DNA of 61,689 bases from NCBI GenBank assembly GCA_003134695.1, contig PLCB01000041.1, positions 3,589-65,277 on the forward strand. Reading direction: 5' to 3'. The position numbers were made by a program, and so were the translations under genes. The stretch is from Candidatus Zemynaea palustris. GTDB lineage: Bacteria; Vulcanimicrobiota; Vulcanimicrobiia; Vulcanimicrobiales; Vulcanimicrobiaceae. Shown here in pieces: positions 55,380-61,689 of this stretch. Below the pieces are notes generated by a model, which was given only the letters and a program-made list of their open reading frames with translations, had not been told where the DNA came from and ran no database searches. Every line of letters begins with the position of its first letter. The stretch's first letter is position 1.

Positions 55380-55806
55380 TCGAGATGCTGAGCGTTTAGA
55401 GGAAGCGCTGGCGATTCGCTTGCGGGTGTTCGTCGACGAGCAAGGCGTTCCGCTGGAGCTCGAGATCGACGAACACGATCGTGACGATCCCGAAACCGTC
55501 CACGTCTTGGTACGCGAAGACGGCGAGGCGCGCCGTGCGATCGGGACGGGGCGCTTCTACCCGCTTCCCGACCTTCGCGTGCAGATCGGGCGGATGGCGG
55601 TTGTTCCCGAGGCACGCGGAAGCGGCGCGGGCACGGCGATCTTGGCCGCGCTCATGACCGAAGCGCGGGGGAGAGGCTTTTGCGAGGCGCACCTGGATGC
55701 GCAGACGCACGCGGCCGCGTTCTACCGGAAATTTGGATTCAGTGACGACGGCGAGCAGCACTGGGACGCCGGGATCCTCCACCAGCCGATGAGCCGGCCG
55801 CTCTAA
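55357..55806 (+). CDS. GNAT N-acetyltransferase (ElaA-like)
   Basis: 149 residues: IRLRVFVDEQGVPLELEIDEHD, GTGRFYPLPD, IGRMAVVPEARGSGAGTAILAALM and AHLDAQTHAAAFYRKFGF. ElaA-type acetyltransferases have unknown physiological targets. GTG at 55357. Its 5' end overlaps that of the divergent GT2 gene. The transposon insertion begins 55 bases after its stop. Confidence 0.9.
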   Translation: MKLELFDIRDAERLEEALAIRLRVFVDEQGVPLELEIDEHDRDDPETVHVLVREDGEARRAIGTGRFYPLPDLRVQIGRMAVVPEARGSGAGTAILAALMTEARGRGFCEAHLDAQTHAAAFYRKFGFSDDGEQHWDAGILHQPMSRPL

Positions 55807-55860
55807 GCGGGAGCGGCCAACCGTCCCCAGCCGATATCGAGGCTCGGCCTGCAACGGTAG

Positions 55861-55869
55861 ACCAGGGTC
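55861..55869. repeat. Left 9-bp target duplication
   Basis: ACCAGGGTC immediately outside the left terminal inverted repeat, repeated exactly at 58419-58427. IS1-family elements typically create duplications of 8-10 bp. Confidence 0.85.
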
Positions 55870-55884
55870 GGTAGTGGTCCCTTT
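55870..55884 (+). repeat. Left terminal inverted repeat
   Basis: GGTAGTGGTCCCTTT, the perfect reverse complement of 58404-58418. Inward of it the similarity becomes patchy. Confidence 0.88.
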
Positions 55885-55935
55885 CGGACCGTGAAAACGT
55901 AGGATTTCCACGCGCCCGCGTGATACGCTGGGGCC

Positions 55936-56196
55936 GTGCCGAAGCTGAAGAAACCGCCCGCCGATCCGAACCGCGCAGCCGTGGCTATCCTGCGGCACGC
56001 GACCGGGATCGCAAAAGAGCCCACTACCGCCGAACGTCCCCCAAAGAACCGCGCTGCGGTCCTGCTAGGGCGCAAGGGAGGCAAGGTCGGCGGCAAGGCA
56101 CGGGCCGAGAAGCTCACCGCAGAGCGACGCTCCAAGATCGCCAGCGACGCCGCCCGCAAGCGGTGGGGAGTCAAACCGACCGATAACGTCGAATAA
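55936..56196 (+). CDS. Small basic protein (passenger)
   Basis: 86 residues from GTG 55936; Lys/Arg/Ala-rich with GRKGGKVGGKARAEKLTAERR and ending SDAARKRWGVKPTDNVE. This Gly-Lys-rich helix pair resembles KGG/histone-tail-like DNA- or RNA-binding peptides often seen on mobile DNA; resemblance only. A TGA-TACGCT extended -10 at 55921-55929 places the transcription start almost at the GTG, so the message may be leaderless. Convergent with the tRNA gene. Confidence 0.65.
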   Translation: MPKLKKPPADPNRAAVAILRHATGIAKEPTTAERPPKNRAAVLLGRKGGKVGGKARAEKLTAERRSKIASDAARKRWGVKPTDNVE

Positions 56197-56201
56197 GACA
56201 G

Positions 56202-56233
56202 GAGGCCCGCACCGCCGGAGCGACACGGGCCTC
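56202..56233. terminator. Hairpin terminator between small protein and tRNA-Leu
   Basis: GAGGCCCG (56202-56209) and CGGGCCTC (56226-56233) form a perfect 8-bp stem with a 16-base loop, set between two convergent genes. The minus-strand exit (CTGTCTTATTC) has several T, so it best serves the tRNA transcript. Confidence 0.6.
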
Positions 56234-56238
56234 GAACG

Positions 56239-56333
56239 TGGAGAGAGCGGGATTCGAACCCGCGGGGGCGTTTTTTCAGGGCCACCCCGCCGAATCCTAA
56301 GATCGGAGCCTTAGACCGCTCAGCCATCTCTCC
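56239..56333 (-). tRNA. tRNA-Leu (TAG anticodon), transposon passenger
   Basis: 95-nt class II tRNA. Acceptor GGAGAGA/TCTCTCC, short D-stem GCT/GGC, anticodon stem CCGA/TCGG around CTTAGGA, T-arm GCGGG TTCGAAT CCCGC. Stem position 31-39 is a T-T mismatch. The variable arm is unusually long (about 26 nt), with a GGGGTG/CGCCCC stem and an A-rich 12-nt loop. CCA is not encoded. The fold looks functional. It lies fully inside the terminal inverted repeats of the transposon. It would read CUA and, by wobble, CUG. Confidence 0.93.
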
Positions 56334-56530
56334 GGGAGACCGAGGGGCGAGAAACGCGGCGAGTCTTGGAAGGGCCGTCGAGTTCCCCGCTCCCCCGTGA
56401 CGCTCGCTTACCGGCTTGGGACGCCGGATTCGCAGCCATCCCCAGCCCCATTCGGAATAAACTCAGCGAACCCTGCTTGCCGAGGCTCTCTTTCTTCTGT
56501 ATGATAGCCTCAGAAGGAGAGTTTGCGAAA

Positions 56531-57313
56531 ATGGAACGTGAGCGGAGCCCCAACTACCCGGCGTACGGCTTGGAGAGCGCCATCAAGTTCGTGAGGCGCG
56601 CGTACAGCAGGGTAAAGCGCGTGGCGGTGCCGATGGAGCACCTGGCTGTGGCGCTCGGAAGCGAAGGAAAGGCACTCAGCGGCCCGTCGCGCTCGAAGAT
56701 CGCGGCTCTTCGCTCGTTTGGCCTGGTCGAAAAGTCAAAAGATGGCCTGCGTATCTCCGACTTGGCTATGCCCCTCATCCTCAAGGAGCCGCCTGATCCG
56801 GAGTTCGTTTCCTCGGCCATTGAAGCGGCACTAAGCCCGAGCTTGTTTGCCGACCTTTACGCCCATCGGTTCGAGATGGACGACAAGGACCTGACCTATT
56901 ACTTGATTACGGGCCCCAAGTTCTCGCCGGATGGAGCGCGTAAAGCGGTCAAGTCCTTCAGAGAAACCATGACGTTTGCTAATCTCCACGGCCAAGGTTA
57001 TACTCCGGGAAGCGCCCAAGAACCACCCGAGGAGAGGCCCTTGACTCCCATCGTAGCAGCGTCCAGCGCCAGGCAAACACCCCAAATGGCAGCCATGCGA
57101 GCCGCCTTCGAGGCTAATCCAAGCGTGGCGACTGATGGCTTTGTCATTCAGGCTCCGGGCAGGTACACTGTACGGATCGACTTTGCCCAGGAACCTACAA
57201 AACAGAGCATTGACCGCATTATTACTCAGTTACAGTTTCTGCGAGACGACTATCCCGATGCGTTGGCTTCAGCGCCGCCGGTTCAAGTCCAAGAGGCCGA
57301 AAGCGAAGAATAG
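56531..57313 (+). CDS. Winged-helix-like hypothetical protein (passenger)
   Basis: 260 residues from ATG 56531 (GGAG eleven bases upstream; the longer frame from 56366 has no ribosome site). N-terminal half: YPAYGLESAIKFVRRAYSRVKRVAVPMEHLAVALGSEGKALSGPSRSKIAALRSFGLVEKSKDGLRISDLAMPLIL reads as a winged-helix domain. Next come helices with DKDLTYYLITGPKFSPDGARKAVKSFRETMTFA, and a C-terminal domain ending FVIQAPGRYTVRIDFAQEPTK. Codon choice is less GC-rich than its neighbours. No family name I can give; perhaps a regulator or accessory of the element. Confidence 0.75.
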   Translation: MERERSPNYPAYGLESAIKFVRRAYSRVKRVAVPMEHLAVALGSEGKALSGPSRSKIAALRSFGLVEKSKDGLRISDLAMPLILKEPPDPEFVSSAIEAALSPSLFADLYAHRFEMDDKDLTYYLITGPKFSPDGARKAVKSFRETMTFANLHGQGYTPGSAQEPPEERPLTPIVAASSARQTPQMAAMRAAFEANPSVATDGFVIQAPGRYTVRIDFAQEPTKQSIDRIITQLQFLRDDYPDALASAPPVQVQEAESEE

Positions 57314-57325
57314 CCTCATCAGCCC

Positions 57326-57354
57326 TTGACTATGCTTGAGCGGTCAGGCATAAT
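57326..57354 (+). promoter_or_regulatory. Transposase promoter
   Basis: TTGACT at 57326-57331, a 17-base spacer and CATAAT at 57349-57354. The predicted transcription start falls at or next to the ATG at 57361, so the transposase message appears to have almost no leader. Confidence 0.7.
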
Positions 57355-57360
57355 AGAGGC

Positions 57361-58218
57361 ATGAACCGCCTCTCGCTCGACCTCCGCGTTCAAGTCTTGG
57401 CCGCTCTCGTCGAGGGTAACTCGATCCGAGGCACGGCCCGCATGACCGGCGTGGATAAGAAAACGGTCCTGCGGATGCTGGCCGACGTTGGCGACGCTTG
57501 CGACGTTTACTTGGATCAGAACGTCCGCGGCCTCCGTAGCGAGCGGATTCAATGCGACGAGATATGGTCGTTCTGCCACGCCAAAGAGCGCAATCTCCCC
57601 CGCGAGATGCGCGGAGCGGACGGCGTTGGCGATTTGTGGACCTGGACCGCAATCGACGCCGACACGAAACTGATCGTGACCTGGCACCTCGGGAAGCGGC
57701 TACGCGGAGACGCCGAGCTATTCGTACGCGACTTGGCAACCCGCATCTTATCCGAGCGCGTTCAAATCACGACGGACGGCTACGGCGTTTACAACGACCC
57801 AATTCAGCGCTGGTTCCGGCATCGCGCCGACCATGGCAGCGAGGTGAAAGACTACGGCCTTTTGGACGACGAAAGCCCGGAACGCAAGTACAGCCCGATG
57901 GTGGTCAAGTCGGTCGTTCGGACCTCGCTCTACGGAATACCGGACCCGGACCATATCTCGACGGCATACGTCGAGCGGAACAACCTCACGATGCGTATGT
58001 CAATGCGGCGTTTCACGCGGCTAACAAACGGCTTCTCCAAGAAGGCGGAAAACCTACAGCGCGCGCTCGCCATCAATTTCATGCACTACAATTTCTGCCG
58101 CAAGCACATGACAATCAAGACGACGCCGGCCATCAAAGCCGGGCTGACGGATCGGCTTTGGACGATCCACGATCTCGCTCGCTTGCCCGACCTCATGCTG
58201 GGCGAAGCGGCGGCCTAG
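57361..58218 (+). CDS. IS1-family-type DDE transposase
   Basis: 285 residues. N-terminal helix-turn-helix (LRVQVLAALVEGNSIRGTARMTGVDKKTVLRML), then the DDE core: IQCDEIWSF, WTAIDADTKLIVTWHLG, VQITTDGYGVY and STAYVERNNLTMRMSMRRFTRLTNGFSKK with the Glu. Both Asp positions and the Glu are present, and the frame is intact. Such single-ORF enzymes belong to the IS1-like group lacking the frameshift of E. coli IS1. It should move any DNA between matching ends. Confidence 0.93.
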   Translation: MNRLSLDLRVQVLAALVEGNSIRGTARMTGVDKKTVLRMLADVGDACDVYLDQNVRGLRSERIQCDEIWSFCHAKERNLPREMRGADGVGDLWTWTAIDADTKLIVTWHLGKRLRGDAELFVRDLATRILSERVQITTDGYGVYNDPIQRWFRHRADHGSEVKDYGLLDDESPERKYSPMVVKSVVRTSLYGIPDPDHISTAYVERNNLTMRMSMRRFTRLTNGFSKKAENLQRALAINFMHYNFCRKHMTIKTTPAIKAGLTDRLWTIHDLARLPDLMLGEAAA

Positions 58219-58223
58219 CCAGC

Positions 58224-58391
58224 ATGAAAGACCGCGGCCGGTGGGTCAGCAATTTCGCCATAGCCGCGCTCGATATATGGATCGCCGCTTGGATGTTCAG
58301 GCACGGAGCGCCCATTCAGGCGCTCGTCATCTTGGCGACCGGAGCGGTCGTCATCTGGCTCAGTATCCTCATGGCGCGCCTCGTACGATGA
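58224..58391 (+). CDS. Small membrane protein (passenger)
   Basis: 55 residues from ATG 58224, five bases after the transposase stop: two hydrophobic helices (FAIAALDIWIAAWMFR, ALVILATGAVVIWLSILMARLV) joined by a short polar turn. It ends 12 bases before the right terminal repeat. No family recognised. Confidence 0.6.
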   Translation: MKDRGRWVSNFAIAALDIWIAAWMFRHGAPIQALVILATGAVVIWLSILMARLVR

Positions 58392-58403
58392 CGCTGCCCG
58401 GCA

Positions 58404-58418
58404 AAAGGGACCACTACC
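58404..58418 (-). repeat. Right terminal inverted repeat
   Basis: AAAGGGACCACTACC, the perfect complement of the left end at 55870-55884. Confidence 0.88.
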
Positions 58419-58427
58419 ACCAGGGTC
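58419..58427. repeat. Right 9-bp target duplication
   Basis: ACCAGGGTC, identical to 55861-55869 and adjoining the right terminal repeat. Confidence 0.85.
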
Positions 58428-58435
58428 GGAGGGTC

Positions 58436-58464
58436 TTGACGTGAACGGGGGCTCGTGATACCAT
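58436..58464 (+). promoter_or_regulatory. rpoB promoter
   Basis: TTGACG (58436-58441), a 17-base spacer and TACCAT (58459-58464) preceded by TGA (extended -10). It starts only nine bases after the transposon target duplication. The leader to the rpoB ATG is about 70 bases and contains a GCCCGG/TCGGGC inverted stretch near 58477-58497. Confidence 0.65.
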
Positions 58465-58540
58465 CCCGTTCTATGCCCGGAGGCCTCTTCGGGCCGGTTT
58501 CCCCTGTCCCGCGCTTTTTGAGAGAATATAAGAAAACCTG

Positions 58541-61689
<3,149 letters not shown>

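Larger units (their letters stand above)
55870..58418 (+). mobile_element. IS1-family-type transposon carrying a tRNA-Leu gene
   Basis: 2,549-bp element with perfect 15-bp terminal inverted repeats, GGTAGTGGTCCCTTT (55870-55884) and AAAGGGACCACTACC (58404-58418). Both are flanked directly by ACCAGGGTC. The outer GGT and the 9-bp duplication are typical of the IS1 family, and the transposase inside is an IS1-like DDE enzyme. In order it carries a small basic protein, tRNA-Leu(TAG) on the minus strand, a winged-helix-like protein, the transposase and a small membrane protein. Ordinary IS1 elements are 0.7-1.2 kb with no passengers. It lies just before the rpoB promoter. Confidence 0.88.

Noticed and set aside
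56239-56333. Link between CTG start codons and the transposon tRNA-Leu
   Set aside because: Initiation at CTG uses initiator tRNA-Met in known cases, and nothing in the sequence ties this Leu tRNA to initiation.

Overview
The window is one contiguous stretch of a high-GC bacterial chromosome, packed with short operons whose genes often overlap by 1-4 bases. ATG, GTG and TTG starts are all common, and several conserved genes have no usable standard start at all. Core genes include prfA, prmC, rpmE, pyrG, rpsU, rpoB (3' end cut by the window), recO, ybeY, phoH, ruvX, mltG, manA and tadA. The order rpsU-yqeY-nfeD-floA-x-phoH-ybeY-dgkA-CNNM-cdd-recO and then ruvX-mltG-DUF1292 closely follows Bacillus subtilis. 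The GC content and many secreted, Pro/Thr-rich lineage-type proteins do not look like Bacillus. My tentative placement is a deep Terrabacteria-type lineage such as Eremiobacterota/Vulcanimicrobiota (WPS-2); this is inference from gene style only.

Layout. 1-1.8 kb: tail of an unknown secreted protein and a two-domain multicopper oxidase. 1.8-8.3 kb (minus): a tightly overlapping set running metY, CoA-binding protein, LuxE-type acyl-protein synthetase, LuxC-type acyl reductase, class III aminotransferase, Gfo/Idh/MocA oxidoreductase; the chemistry reads as acid to aldehyde to amine. 9.0-11.6 kb: an SGNH hydrolase fused to an MBOAT acyltransferase. 11.6-19 kb: rpmE, prfA-prmC, pyrG, two glycosyltransferases and a copper-amine-oxidase-N-domain protein. 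19-23.5 kb: an orphan oligopeptide-type binding lipoprotein, a HIT hydrolase, a membrane-bound winged-helix/TPR regulator and a secreted TPR protein. 23.7-34.9 kb: the Bacillus-like core run ending in a UgtP/MGDG-synthase-type glycosyltransferase. 34.8-39.4 kb: MFS transporter, nucleotidyltransferase, ABC permease plus ATPase, alpha/beta hydrolase. 39.4-44.7 kb: five tRNA genes (Ser-GCT, Arg-ACG, Met-CAT, Arg-CCG, Ser-CGA), a zinc-ribbon protein, a tandem pair of bilobal aspartic-protease-like proteins (one frameshifted) and tadA. 44.7-55.8 kb: assorted metabolic and hypothetical genes (quinone oxidoreductase, manA, MaoC hydratase, RNase H, NodB deacetylase, GNATs, Nudix, GT2).

55.86-58.43 kb is the most unusual region. 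A 2,549-bp IS1-family-type transposon is bounded by perfect 15-bp terminal inverted repeats and a 9-bp target duplication. Besides its DDE transposase it carries a complete tRNA-Leu(TAG) gene, a small basic protein, a winged-helix-like protein and a small membrane protein. It sits directly upstream of the rpoB promoter. The second recurrent oddity is the set of conserved genes (prmC, two glycosyltransferases, phoH, a DUF1292 protein, possibly a Nudix hydrolase) whose conserved N-termini can only be reached from CTG or ATC codons.
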